Assembly (NCBI GenBank): GCA_002737275.1
Contig: NSIG01000027.1
Location: 3,133 to 37,586 of the forward strand
Reading direction: 5' to 3'
Source: Opitutia bacterium
Lineage (GTDB): Bacteria; Verrucomicrobiota; Verrucomicrobiia; Opitutales; Opitutaceae
Length of the DNA stretch: 34,454 nt
The position numbers were made by a program, and so were the translations under genes. Numbering within the stretch: the stretch's first letter is position 1; each line of letters opens with the position of its first letter. The notes under the pieces were generated by a model, which saw only the letters and a list, made by a program, of their open reading frames with translations, did not search any database and was not told the DNA's origin. Below, piece by piece: positions 1 to 7,571 of this stretch.

Positions 1-646
1 CGCAGAGGCGTTTGTGGCTAAAGTAGATGCTCGGCACCTCGAGTTGCTCGCGCTGGATATACTCCCACACGTCCATCTCGGTCCAGTTGCTGATCGGGAA
101 AACGCGCATGTTTTCCCCGGGGTTCAGGCGACCGTTGTAGAGGTTCCAGATCTCCGGGCGCTGGTTCTTCGGATCCCATTGGCCGAAGCTGTCGCGAAAA
201 CTGAAGAACCGCTCCTTCGCGCGGGCTTTCTCTTCATCGCGACGCGCGCCGCCGATGCAGCAATCGAAGCGAAACTCATCGATGGCCGCGAGCAGCGTCG
301 GAATCTGAAGCCGGTTGCGGCTGATCTCGCCGGGGGCAGGCATCGCGATGCCTTTTGCGATGGCGTCATCGACGGTGCGAGCAATGAGCTTCGCCCCGAG
401 CTGCTTCGCGCGACGGTCGCGGAATTCGTTCAACTCCGGGAAGTGATGACCGGTGTCGACGTTGAGCAGCGGCATCGGAAACTCCGACGGGCGAAACGCT
501 TTTTCCGCAAGACGCAGCAGGCAGATGGAGTCCTTGCCGCCGGAGAAAAGGAGCGCCGGCCGCTCGAATTCGCCCGCGACCTCGCGCATGATGTGGATGG
601 CCTCGGTTTCGAGGTGCTGGAGATGGTCGAGATGGTAGTTGCTCAC
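1..646 (-). CDS. cysD: Sulfate adenylyltransferase subunit 2 (partial, 3' end outside window)
   Basis: Catalytic small subunit of ATP sulfurylase, which makes adenosine 5'-phosphosulfate from ATP and sulfate in the cytoplasm, normally with the GTPase CysN. About 215 residues are visible and the frame is open to the window edge. The N-terminus reads SNYHLDHLQHLETEAIHIMR, followed by the PP-loop ATP-binding motif FSGGKDS and then NVDTGHHFPE, FDCCIGGARRDEEKARAKER and SNWTEMDVWEYI, all typical of CysD. The best start is GTG at 646, because no in-frame ATG fits the family N-terminus. It lies 61 bp downstream of cysH on the same strand, so the two are probably co-transcribed. cysN or cysNC would be expected beyond position 1. 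Confidence 0.93.
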   Translation of the reverse strand, partial: MSNYHLDHLQHLETEAIHIMREVAGEFERPALLFSGGKDSICLLRLAEKAFRPSEFPMPLLNVDTGHHFPELNEFRDRRAKQLGAKLIARTVDDAIAKGIAMPAPGEISRNRLQIPTLLAAIDEFRFDCCIGGARRDEEKARAKERFFSFRDSFGQWDPKNQRPEIWNLYNGRLNPGENMRVFPISNWTEMDVWEYIQREQLEVPSIYFSHKRLC

Positions 647-707
647 GATGGTCGGAGTTCGGAAATCGAAGAGAGAAATGGCCCAAGGCCGGATGCTGGA
701 CGGCCAA

Positions 708-1406
708 TCACGAACTGCGAGCCCCGAGCTCCGCGCCGGCCGCGCCGTGCGCCGCCGATTTGCCCCACGAGGCGTGCAATCCACATTCGCGTTTCTCGTC
801 GGCCTTCGCCGGATCGAAGTAGTCCCACTCGTTCGGCAACTGGTGCCGCGTCAGGTAGGCCTCGAGTTCAACGTCACTGAGATAGAAAAGCGGACTCACC
901 TTGAGCGCTCCAAAGTTCTCATCGAGGGACACGATATCGAGGCCCGCGCGATTAGGATTCTGGACCTTGCGCAGCGCCGTGATCCATACCAGCGGCGCCA
1001 ACTCCTTCATCGCCCGTTGAAACGGCTCCAACTTCATCACCGCGCTGAATTTCTTCAGGCCCTCCTCATCTTCCGTGTTCGGAATCGGGCCAGAAATCGC
1101 GTCCCGATGCGCCGCCGTCACCCGGGGAAGATAGGATTTTAGATTGAGGCCGAAGCGGACGCGCAACGCTTCGGCGTGCTGGTAGGTCGCCGGCCGGTTG
1201 TAACCGTGATCGACCCAAAGCACAGGGATTTCGGCCTCAGCCTGCACCGCAAGATGCAGAATTGCAGCTTCATACGGACGAAAATTGGTGGAGACGATCG
1301 CGCGGCCCGGAGCTTGGGCCACCGCCCAACGCACGATCTCCAACGGCGACTGGAGCCGCAGCTTGGCGTTCAGTTGGACCAGGTCTTCGGGTGAAAATGT
1401 TGGCAT
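708..1406 (-). CDS. cysH: Phosphoadenylyl-sulfate (PAPS) reductase
   Basis: Reduces PAPS to sulfite and PAP using thioredoxin or glutaredoxin, the second stage of assimilatory sulfate reduction. The 232-residue protein has the modified P-loop region STNFRPYEAAILH (39-51), VLWVDHGYNRPATYQHAE (62-79) and the C-terminal catalytic motif ECGLH with Cys208. The CC and CxxC cysteine pairs that bind the 4Fe-4S cluster of APS reductases are absent, so this is the E. coli-like PAPS type. That implies an APS kinase, not seen here and possibly fused to CysN outside the window. The gene is divergent from cobA and heads a leftward cysH-cysD unit. The last ~20 residues, after ECGLHASWGK, are a low-complexity Ala/Gly tail. 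Confidence 0.92.
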   Translation of the reverse strand: MPTFSPEDLVQLNAKLRLQSPLEIVRWAVAQAPGRAIVSTNFRPYEAAILHLAVQAEAEIPVLWVDHGYNRPATYQHAEALRVRFGLNLKSYLPRVTAAHRDAISGPIPNTEDEEGLKKFSAVMKLEPFQRAMKELAPLVWITALRKVQNPNRAGLDIVSLDENFGALKVSPLFYLSDVELEAYLTRHQLPNEWDYFDPAKADEKRECGLHASWGKSAAHGAAGAELGARSS

Positions 1407-1477
1407 AACAAGAAGACTGCTTGCCTCATCCTTCCGGCGGGTAAAGGCTAAAACTCATTAAATTTACTAAAGTAGTC
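1407..1477. promoter_or_regulatory. Divergent cysH/cobA promoter region with IscR-type-1-like palindrome
   Basis: This 71-bp AT-richer gap separates divergent cysH and cobA. It contains ACTA-AAG-TAGT (1466-1476), a perfect 4+3+4 inverted repeat. Read as TACTAAAGTAGTC (1465-1477) it fits 11 of 13 positions of the IscR type 1 core GACTRWWWYAGTC and directly abuts the cobA ATG. A related sequence lies upstream of the rrf2 gene at 23915-23927. No clear -35/-10 pair or Shine-Dalgarno sequence was found. Operator function is an inference. Confidence 0.4.
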
Positions 1478-2305
1478 ATGTTTCCCGAAAACGCCCCCAC
1501 TTTTGCCCCGAGCGATGCTTGGAACGGCCGCGTCGCCTTGGTCGGCGCCGGGCCCGGGGACCCGGAGTTGCTCACCCTCAAGGCCCACCGGCTAATCCGC
1601 GCGGCGGATGCCGTGGTGCATGACTATCTCGTCGCGCCGGCGATTCTTGCGCTCGCCCGACCCGATTCGGAGAAAATTTTTGTGGGCAAAAAGGGTGGCG
1701 GCTTTTGCTGCCCGCAGACTGAGATCGAAGCGATTTTGATCCGACTCGCCCGCGAGGGCAAAACCGTCGTTCGGCTGAAGGGCGGCGACCCGTTCATCTT
1801 TGGGCGCGGTGGCGAAGAAGCCGAAGCCCTCGCCGCTGCCGGCATCCCTTTCGAGGTCGTGCCCGGCGTCACCTCGGCTCTCGCGGCCGCCGCGTATGCC
1901 GGCATCCCTTTGACGCATCGCAGTCATGCCAGCGGCGTTGTCTTCCTCACCGGCCATGAAGATCCCACCAAATCCGACGCTGCGATTCGCTGGGAAGACT
2001 ACGCCAAACTCGGCGCGACGCTCTGTCTTTACATGGGGATGAAGAACCTGGAAATCATCACACGTCGCCTCCAAACCGGCGGTCTTGCGGGCACCACCCC
2101 GGTGGCGGTGATCCAATCTGCCACCACCGGCCGGCATCGTCAGCTTTTGGCCACGCTAGCCACGGTCGCTCTCGAGTCCGAGCACGCGGGCTTCGGTGCT
2201 CCGTCGATCGTCGTCATCGGCGAGGTTGCCGCCCTCAGCGATAAACTCGCTTGGTTTGCCCGCGAGAGCGTCCCCGCTACGTTCGTCGCCAACGCGGGTG
2301 ATTGA
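1478..2305 (+). CDS. cobA: Uroporphyrinogen-III C-methyltransferase (SUMT)
   Basis: Transfers two methyl groups from S-adenosylmethionine to uroporphyrinogen III, giving precorrin-2, the entry to siroheme and cobalamin. The 275 residues show the family motifs: VGAGPGDPELLTLKA near 22-36, the second signature VRLKGGDPFIFGRGGEE, then PGVTSALAAAAYAGIPLTHR and FLTGHE, with a SAM-site-like YMGMKNL. The length matches a stand-alone SUMT; there is no precorrin-2 dehydrogenase or chelatase part as in CysG. The next gene begins 16 bp after the stop and carries a CbiX-like domain fused to sulfite reductase, so the siroheme branch is the likely role. The NAD-dependent dehydrogenase step is not encoded in this window. 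Confidence 0.93.
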   Translation: MFPENAPTFAPSDAWNGRVALVGAGPGDPELLTLKAHRLIRAADAVVHDYLVAPAILALARPDSEKIFVGKKGGGFCCPQTEIEAILIRLAREGKTVVRLKGGDPFIFGRGGEEAEALAAAGIPFEVVPGVTSALAAAAYAGIPLTHRSHASGVVFLTGHEDPTKSDAAIRWEDYAKLGATLCLYMGMKNLEIITRRLQTGGLAGTTPVAVIQSATTGRHRQLLATLATVALESEHAGFGAPSIVVIGEVAALSDKLAWFARESVPATFVANAGD

Positions 2306-2321
2306 ACCCGTTTCCATCCCC

Positions 2322-4901
2322 ATGACCATCGTCCTCATCGACAACGGCTCCCTCGAGCCTGCTGCGACCCTCAACCTTCGCACCGTCGCCAACCAACTGT
2401 CCGCCGCGGTGGGCGTTCACATTCACCCGATTTCTTGGAAGCACAGCGACCGTATCTCCCTCGCCGCGCTCGACGGCGACGCTGCGGCTTGGACCTTGCT
2501 CCCTTGGATGGCAGCTCAACTTGCCGCCGGGGAACGCGACTTTGTTTTCATTCCGTTTTTCATCAGCGCGCAAGGCGCCATCGGCTCGGCGCTTCGCCAA
2601 GACCTTGAAAAACTCCAGACTCCGGCCACGCCGTTTCGCTTCACCTTCACCGCCAGCCTCGCGAACACCGATGCGATCCCGCGCATCATCGCCGCCCGCA
2701 TCCGCCAGACGATCAAAACTGCGGGAGTCACGCTCACGCCACCGCCGGTCATCGTCGTCGATCACGGCGGGCCCTCCCCTCTTTCCGCCGCGCTGCGCAA
2801 CCAGATGGCCGATATGGTTCGCTTACTCCTCCCAGGCTCAACGGTCGGCCCCGTCGTCGCCGCCTCGATGGAGGGCGAAGAGCACCCGCACAACCATCCG
2901 TTCCTCGCCGACCAACTGCGCGCCCCCGGCTTCAACTCCGGCCCGGTGATCATCGCTTTGCTCTTCCTCTCACCCGGTCGCCACGCCGGTCCCGGCGGCG
3001 ATATCGCGCAAATCTGCGGCGCCGCCGAACTCGAAAATCCGGCCCTCCGCTGCGACCTCACTGAACTGATCGGCACGCATCCGCTTGCGGCTGACGCTCT
3101 CGCGCTCGCCCTGCGCCAGACTCTTTCCCAACTCCAGACCTCCGAATCCTCCATGTCCGACCACCCAACCTCCGCACCCACTGCGTCGAAACCGCTCGTC
3201 AAAAACGAGACGATCAAGGCCGAAAGTAATTTTCTCCGCGGCCACATCCTCCGCGACCTGGCCGATCCCACGACCGGCACGATCACGGAGGACAGTTCCC
3301 TCCTGACCAAATTCCACGGCATCTACCCACAAGACGACCGCGATCTCCGAAACCAACGCCGCAAAGAAAACAAAGAAAAAGCCTTCTCATTCATGGCGCG
3401 CATCCGCGTCCCCGGCGGCGTCTGCTCCCCGGCCCAATGGCTCGCCCTCGACGCGCTCGCCGACTCCCACGCCAACGGCACCCTCAAGATCACCACCCGC
3501 CAAGCCTTCCAGTTTCACGGCATTCTCAAGGGCAACCTCCGCCCCGCCATCAAAGCGGTGAACGCCCAGCTCATGGACACCCTCGCGGCGTGCGGCGACG
3601 TCAACCGCAACGTCATGGCCAACCCCAATCCCGACCAGTCCGCGCTCCACGCCGACGTCCTCCGCCTCGCCAAGGCCATCAGCGATCACCTCTCCCCCCG
3701 CACCCGCGCCTACCACGAAATCTGGGTCGCCGACGAACTCGTCGCCGGCGGCGAGCCCGACCACGAGCCGCTCTACGGCACGACCTATCTTCCCCGGAAA
3801 TTCAAGACCGTCATCGCTGTCCCACCGAGCAACGACGTCGATATCTACGCCCACGATCTCGGCTTCATCGCCATCGCGGACGAGTCCGGGAAAAAACTCC
3901 TCGGCTTCAACGTCACCGTCGGCGGCGGCCTCGGCATGTCGCACAACCAGATCGAGACCTACCCGCGCCTCGCCGACATCCTTGGCTTCTGCGCCCTCGA
4001 CCAGGTCGTCGACGTCGCCGAAAAAGTCATGCTTGTCCAACGCGACTACGGCGATCGCACCGACCGCAAACACGCGCGTCTCAAATACACCATCGCCGAC
4101 CGCGGCATCGTCTGGTTCCGCGCCGAAGTCGAGAAACGCCTCGGCTATTTCCTCGGCTCGCCGCGCCGCTTCGAATTCACCTCCACCGGTGACCGCTACG
4201 GTTGGGTTGAGGGCGAACACGGCAACGCGCACTACACGCTCTTCATCATGAGCGGCCGCATCAAAGACGCCCTCAAACACGCGCTCCGCGAGATTGCCAC
4301 GGCGCACGACGGCGACTTCCGCCTCACCGCCAACCAAAATCTCATGATCGCCGGCGTCACCCCGGCGCAGCGCCCCGTCATCGAAGCTCTCCTCAAGAAA
4401 CACGGCCTCGACACCGCCAACGCCGCCTCCGGCCTCGCGCTCAACGCCATGTCCTGCGTCGCCCTGCCGACTTGCGGATTGGCCTTGGCCGAGAGCGAAC
4501 GCTACCTGCCCGAGCTCGTGCAAAACCTCGAAGCCGAGATCGAGGCCGCCGGTCTCCGCGACGACGCGATCACCCTTCGCATCACCGGCTGTCCCAACGG
4601 CTGCGGTCGCCCCTACCTCGCGGAGATCGGTTTCGTCGGCCGCGCGCCCGGCAAATACAACATCTACCTCGGCGCCGCGTTCAACGGCTCCCGTTGCAAC
4701 ACCCTCTTCAAGGCCAGCGTCCCCGTCGCCGAAATCGTCCCGCTCCTCGGGCCGATCATCCGGCGCTACGCCCTTGAGCGCACCCCCGGCGAACGCTTCG
4801 GCGACTTCACCCTCCGCGCGGCTTACGTGAACCACACCGGCACCCCCGCCGACTTCCACGAAGCCAAAGCCTTGGAAAAACCCGCCCCCGCTGCGGTCTG
4901 A
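2322..4901 (+). CDS. Fusion: CbiX/SirB-like chelatase domains + sulfite reductase hemoprotein (CysI)
   Basis: An 859-residue fusion. Residues ~1-270 look like two tandem CbiX/SirB chelatase folds. The second half keeps VDHGGP (His148) and LSPGRH (His221), resembling the catalytic histidines of sirohydrochlorin chelatases. In the first half the matching positions read LIDNGS (Asn8) and FISAQGAIG, so it is probably inactive. From Met278 onward the protein follows siroheme sulfite/nitrite reductase: LTKFHGIYPQDDRDLR, TRQAFQFHGIL, then Cys712, Cys718, Cys757 and Cys761 in CVALPTC and TGCPNGCG. The spacing (6, 39, 4) equals that of E. coli CysI and binds the 4Fe-4S/siroheme centre. The start at 2322 is preferred because the upstream part of the frame overlaps cobA. 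No flavoprotein CysJ is seen. CysI is favoured over nitrite reductase by sequence pattern and sulfur-gene context. Confidence 0.9.
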   Translation: MTIVLIDNGSLEPAATLNLRTVANQLSAAVGVHIHPISWKHSDRISLAALDGDAAAWTLLPWMAAQLAAGERDFVFIPFFISAQGAIGSALRQDLEKLQTPATPFRFTFTASLANTDAIPRIIAARIRQTIKTAGVTLTPPPVIVVDHGGPSPLSAALRNQMADMVRLLLPGSTVGPVVAASMEGEEHPHNHPFLADQLRAPGFNSGPVIIALLFLSPGRHAGPGGDIAQICGAAELENPALRCDLTELIGTHPLAADALALALRQTLSQLQTSESSMSDHPTSAPTASKPLVKNETIKAESNFLRGHILRDLADPTTGTITEDSSLLTKFHGIYPQDDRDLRNQRRKENKEKAFSFMARIRVPGGVCSPAQWLALDALADSHANGTLKITTRQAFQFHGILKGNLRPAIKAVNAQLMDTLAACGDVNRNVMANPNPDQSALHADVLRLAKAISDHLSPRTRAYHEIWVADELVAGGEPDHEPLYGTTYLPRKFKTVIAVPPSNDVDIYAHDLGFIAIADESGKKLLGFNVTVGGGLGMSHNQIETYPRLADILGFCALDQVVDVAEKVMLVQRDYGDRTDRKHARLKYTIADRGIVWFRAEVEKRLGYFLGSPRRFEFTSTGDRYGWVEGEHGNAHYTLFIMSGRIKDALKHALREIATAHDGDFRLTANQNLMIAGVTPAQRPVIEALLKKHGLDTANAASGLALNAMSCVALPTCGLALAESERYLPELVQNLEAEIEAAGLRDDAITLRITGCPNGCGRPYLAEIGFVGRAPGKYNIYLGAAFNGSRCNTLFKASVPVAEIVPLLGPIIRRYALERTPGERFGDFTLRAAYVNHTGTPADFHEAKALEKPAPAAV

Positions 4902-4952
4902 CCGGTCATCGGTCAGCCCGTCGGAGGGCGCCCGATTGGGCTAAAAAAAGTT

Positions 4953-4992
4953 GGCCGGCCACATACCCCTATGTGGCCGGCCTTTGCTTTCT
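4953..4992 (+). terminator. Rho-independent terminator after the cobA-cysI unit
   Basis: A perfect 13-bp stem (arms 4953-4965 and 4970-4982, GGCCGGCCACATA and its complement) with a CCCC loop, followed by a T-rich tail (TTTGCTTTCTT). It lies 51 bp after the stop of the fusion gene. Confidence 0.9.
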
Positions 4993-5120
4993 TACTTACC
5001 CCAATCTCCCCTACTAGGCGGAGGAGAAATTAAAGTTACGCCCATACAGATAGCACAGAAACGGCGATGTTCCAGTCTTCGGCTCATTTTTTGTTTTTCG
5101 GAGCGCATCCGAAGCTAATG

Positions 5121-5244
5121 CCAACATCCCTTAATTTCTAGACGTTTGTCCTTGCGAGGTGCGCGAAGCGCGCCGCGCCAATCCAGCTGGATTGCTTCGT
5201 TGCTGCGCTTCTCGCAATGACCGTCTGTTGATCAAGGGACGTTG
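5121..5244. repeat. MITE-like hairpin repeat, copy 1
   Basis: About 124 bp with nested inverted repeats. The outer ends are CCAACATCCCTTAA and TTGATCAAGGGACGTTGA. Inside are GTCCTTGCGAG facing CTCGCAATGAC, and in the centre CCAATCCAGCTGGATTGC, so the whole unit can fold into one long imperfect hairpin. A second, clearly homologous copy lies in the same orientation at 7035-7157. The rest of the 4993-5300 gap shows nothing I can name. The element encodes nothing and resembles the small palindromic repeats with 'TTGCGAG...CAATCC' cores scattered in many bacterial genomes. Confidence 0.8.
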
Positions 5245-5300
5245 ATATTACCCCACATCTTTTGCGTGCCTTTACGCCGATTCACGAGCAATCATCGCCT

Positions 5301-6071
5301 ATGAAGACCCGCCGCGAAATCGTCGCCAACTGGCTCCCCCGCTACACCGGCGTTCCACTCAACAAATTCGGTGACTACATCTTGCTGACCAATTTCGACC
5401 GCTACATCCAACTTTTTGCCCAGTGGCACCGCGTTCCCGTCATGGGCAAAGACAAGCCCATGACCTCCGCCACCGCCGGCGACATCACCATCATCAATTT
5501 CGGGATGGGCAGTGCCACCGCCGCTACCGTGATGGACCTCCTCAGCGCCATAAAGCCCAAGGCCGTGCTCTTCCTCGGCAAATGCGGGGGCGTTAAACAC
5601 CGCGCCGAGATCGGCGACCTCATTTTGCCCATCGCGGCCGTCCGCGGCGAGGGCACGAGCAACGATTATTTCCCACCCGAGGTACCCGCCCTGCCGTCGT
5701 TCGCCTTGCAAAAAGCCATCTCGACCACCATCCGCGACTTCGCCCGCGATTATTGGACCGGTACGATTTACACCACCAACCGCCGCGTCTGGGAACACGA
5801 CGAGGCGTTTAAAAAATACCTCAAAAAAATCCGCGTCCTGGCCGTCGATATGGAGACCGCCACGATTTTCATGACCGGGTTTTTCAACGAAATCCCCACC
5901 GGCGCCCTCCTCCTCGTCTCCGACCAGCCCATGGTTCCAGAGGGCGTGAAAACCGCCGAGAGCGACAAGCAGGTGGACGAGAAATTCGTCAACGACCACC
6001 TCAAGATCGGTATCGCCGCCCTCAAACAGCTTCTCAACAAGGGCCTCACGGTAAAGCATCTCCGGTTTTGA
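5301..6071 (+). CDS. AMP nucleosidase (PNP/UDP phosphorylase superfamily)
   Basis: Predicted to hydrolyse AMP to adenine and ribose 5-phosphate, a purine salvage and adenylate-balancing enzyme. The 256 residues carry nucleoside-phosphorylase superfamily features: INFGMGSATAATVMDLL (glycine-rich phosphate region), FLGKCGGVKHRAEIGDLILP, and the nucleoside-binding VDMETATIF with the conserved Met-Glu pair, then LLLVSDQPM. The length matches the short form without the long N-terminal regulatory domain of E. coli Amn. ATG at 5301 is chosen; upstream in-frame starts run into the repeat-rich spacer. A secreted-protein gene begins 13 bp after the stop. Another phosphorylase of the same fold is possible, but the KTRREIVANWLPRYTG-type N-terminus fits annotated AMP nucleosidases. 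Confidence 0.82.
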   Translation: MKTRREIVANWLPRYTGVPLNKFGDYILLTNFDRYIQLFAQWHRVPVMGKDKPMTSATAGDITIINFGMGSATAATVMDLLSAIKPKAVLFLGKCGGVKHRAEIGDLILPIAAVRGEGTSNDYFPPEVPALPSFALQKAISTTIRDFARDYWTGTIYTTNRRVWEHDEAFKKYLKKIRVLAVDMETATIFMTGFFNEIPTGALLLVSDQPMVPEGVKTAESDKQVDEKFVNDHLKIGIAALKQLLNKGLTVKHLRF

Positions 6072-6084
6072 ACCACCGCCCTTC

Positions 6085-6789
6085 ATGCGAATCCACCCGC
6101 ACTTGCTCGCAGCCTTGGCTGCCTTCGCCGCCGCGCCCGCATTTGCCGTTACCAATTCCGCCAGCCTCACCCTCGCCTTTGACCCGCCGCACAGTCCGCC
6201 CGCCGTGGTAATCCGGCGACCCGCCGACTACCTCTGCGCCACGGTCACGATCCGCAGCACCGCCAAGGACACCGATCGCCTGGCCGTCGCGGTCCAAGAA
6301 ACCGTCCGGCGGCTCACCACCGCCGTGCAACGCTCCAACACGTTTCAGCTCCATCAAGGCCCCGTGCGCGTCTTCGGTGCCGGCTCTGGGAGCAGTTTTC
6401 ACTCGGGCAAAACCAATTACGCCCCCAGCTCGCTTCAGACCAGCCTTCGTATCCTGAGCCCGCTCACACCCGACGCCGAAGTTTTCGAAATCATTCGCCA
6501 AATCAGTCTGTTTGTCGCTCGCATCGAAGTGCCCAACGACGCCGAAGTCCGCGTCGTCTCCACGACGATGGCGGTCGCCGATGCCGAGCAACAACGTGAC
6601 CGGCTCATGCAGCTTATCCGCGAACAGATCGCCAAGACTCGCGAGCAACTCGGCGCCAACGTCCTCACCGTCACCGGCCTCGACGGCCCCGTGCTCGTCC
6701 GCCAACTCGACCCGCTCTTCGTAGAACTCTACCTCGACTACCAACTCAGCGCCACCCTCGAGAAACTGCCCGATAGCCAAAGCCGCTGA
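6085..6789 (+). CDS. Secreted protein of unknown function
   Basis: A 234-residue protein that I do not recognise with confidence. It starts with a clear Sec signal peptide (MRIHPHLLAALAAFAAAPAFA, cleavage near residue 21), so it is exported. The mature part has a beta-like segment (SASLTLAFDP, ADYLCATVTIRSTAKDTDRL) and then a helical Gln/Arg-rich stretch (DAEQQRDRLMQLIREQIAKT). The pattern of a periplasmic protein with paired segments recalls SIMPL/DUF541 proteins, but that is only a guess. It follows the AMP nucleosidase stop by 13 bp and probably shares its transcript. Codon use resembles neighbouring genes. Confidence 0.72.
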   Translation: MRIHPHLLAALAAFAAAPAFAVTNSASLTLAFDPPHSPPAVVIRRPADYLCATVTIRSTAKDTDRLAVAVQETVRRLTTAVQRSNTFQLHQGPVRVFGAGSGSSFHSGKTNYAPSSLQTSLRILSPLTPDAEVFEIIRQISLFVARIEVPNDAEVRVVSTTMAVADAEQQRDRLMQLIREQIAKTREQLGANVLTVTGLDGPVLVRQLDPLFVELYLDYQLSATLEKLPDSQSR

Positions 6790-7034
6790 TTGCCTCGGCA
6801 ACTCAACGTCCACGCCCGCCGCATCCGCGAACTCTGCGCCGCCCGCGTCCGCCGCACCGGCGCCCGCCCCTGACGACCCGCCGAGCTCGCCCGAGGTTTT
6901 ATCGACGACACCGGCGATCTCATGGAGCCCAGCATGGTCAAAGCAGACCTGCGCCCGGCGAAGAACCTCGACGCCGTCCTCGCCCACGAACTTTCCGCCT
7001 ACCTCGAGTCGATCCTCCGCGCCGAGGCCTCACA
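6790..7034 (+). pseudogene. Fragment of an unidentified coding region, interrupted by the hairpin repeat
   Basis: The frame starting right after the upstream stop reads LPRQLNVHARRIRELCAARV and, past one TGA at 6871-6873, PAELARGFIDDTGDLMEPSM then VKADLRPAKNLDAVLAHELS. Third codon positions are G/C-rich as in real genes here, and there is no other long gene in the interval. The reading continues to the edge of repeat copy 2 at 7035 and then becomes repeat sequence. I interpret it as the remains of a gene with one stop codon, truncated at or near the repeat. The family is not recognised. Confidence 0.45.
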
Positions 7035-7157
7035 CCAACGTCCCTTAATTTCTAGACGTTTGTCATTGCAGGTGCGCGAAGCGCGCCGTGGCAATCCACT
7101 GGATTGCTTCGTCGCTGCGCTTGTCGCAATGGCAGTCTGTTTATCAAGGGACGTTGG
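7035..7157. repeat. MITE-like hairpin repeat, copy 2
   Basis: Second copy of the element at 5121-5244, same orientation. Its ends form a cleaner terminal inverted repeat, CCAACGTCCCTT and AAGGGACGTTGG. The interior keeps GTCATTGCAGGTGCGCGAAG, GCAATCCACTGGATTGC and TCGCAATGGC. It differs from copy 1 by scattered substitutions and small indels, so the insertions are not identical recent duplicates. Confidence 0.82.
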
Positions 7158-7298
7158 TCTAAAACGTGAAACTTGAGCCCGCCTTCCTCGCGCCAATCCG
7201 CCCCCTCGCCGCCCACCTAAAACCGCCGGCCGACGTCACCCGCCCCCCGTCGCCTCCGCCACAAACAACCCTCCAAAGGCCCTCAATCTTCCCTCCAT

Positions 7299-7544
7299 TT
7301 TGTCATCTAATGGATGACAAATTTTTAATCGCTCCCAATCAGGCAAACTCGCTCGTCCGCTTAATTTGTCATCTAATGGATGACATTATTGAGCGTTACC
7401 GTTTCTGCTTTTTGAAGAGAAACCGGACCATTGTTCCGGCAGCCACAAAATTTCGCTTGTCATCTAATGGATGACAAATTTCCCGCCACGCCTCCGCTCA
7501 CCAGTGCAGCCAGCATGACGATTTGTCATCTTATAGATGACAAA
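7299..7544. repeat. Four 23-bp palindromes upstream of the HTH gene
   Basis: Copies at 7299-7321, 7365-7387, 7456-7478 and 7522-7544. The consensus is TTTGTCATC, five bases (mostly TAATG), GATGACAAA. The second copy has ATT instead of AAA at its right end, the third begins CTT, and the fourth has spacer TTATA. Start-to-start distances are 66, 91 and 66 bp, and the DNA between copies is unrelated. The last copy ends 27 bp before the chosen ATG of the HTH gene at 7572, a good place for an operator. Apart from these copies the 7158-7571 gap holds nothing I recognise. Confidence 0.9.
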
Positions 7545-7571
7545 AATCCACCGACCGGCGAATCTGCCGCC

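Noticed and set aside
3387..4859. 490-codon open frame antisense to the CysI domain
   Set aside because: A shadow of a strongly conserved gene; its sequence is low-complexity Gly/Ala/Val/Glu as expected for an antisense frame.
6922..7176. 84-codon frame running into repeat copy 2
   Set aside because: Its second half is repeat sequence; only the first part looks like former coding DNA and is reported as a fragment.
7166..7474. Frames in which the palindromes are translated as CHLMDDK-like peptides
   Set aside because: The peptide repeats only reflect the DNA palindrome; the frame changes between copies two and three, and other strands and frames read the same sites differently.
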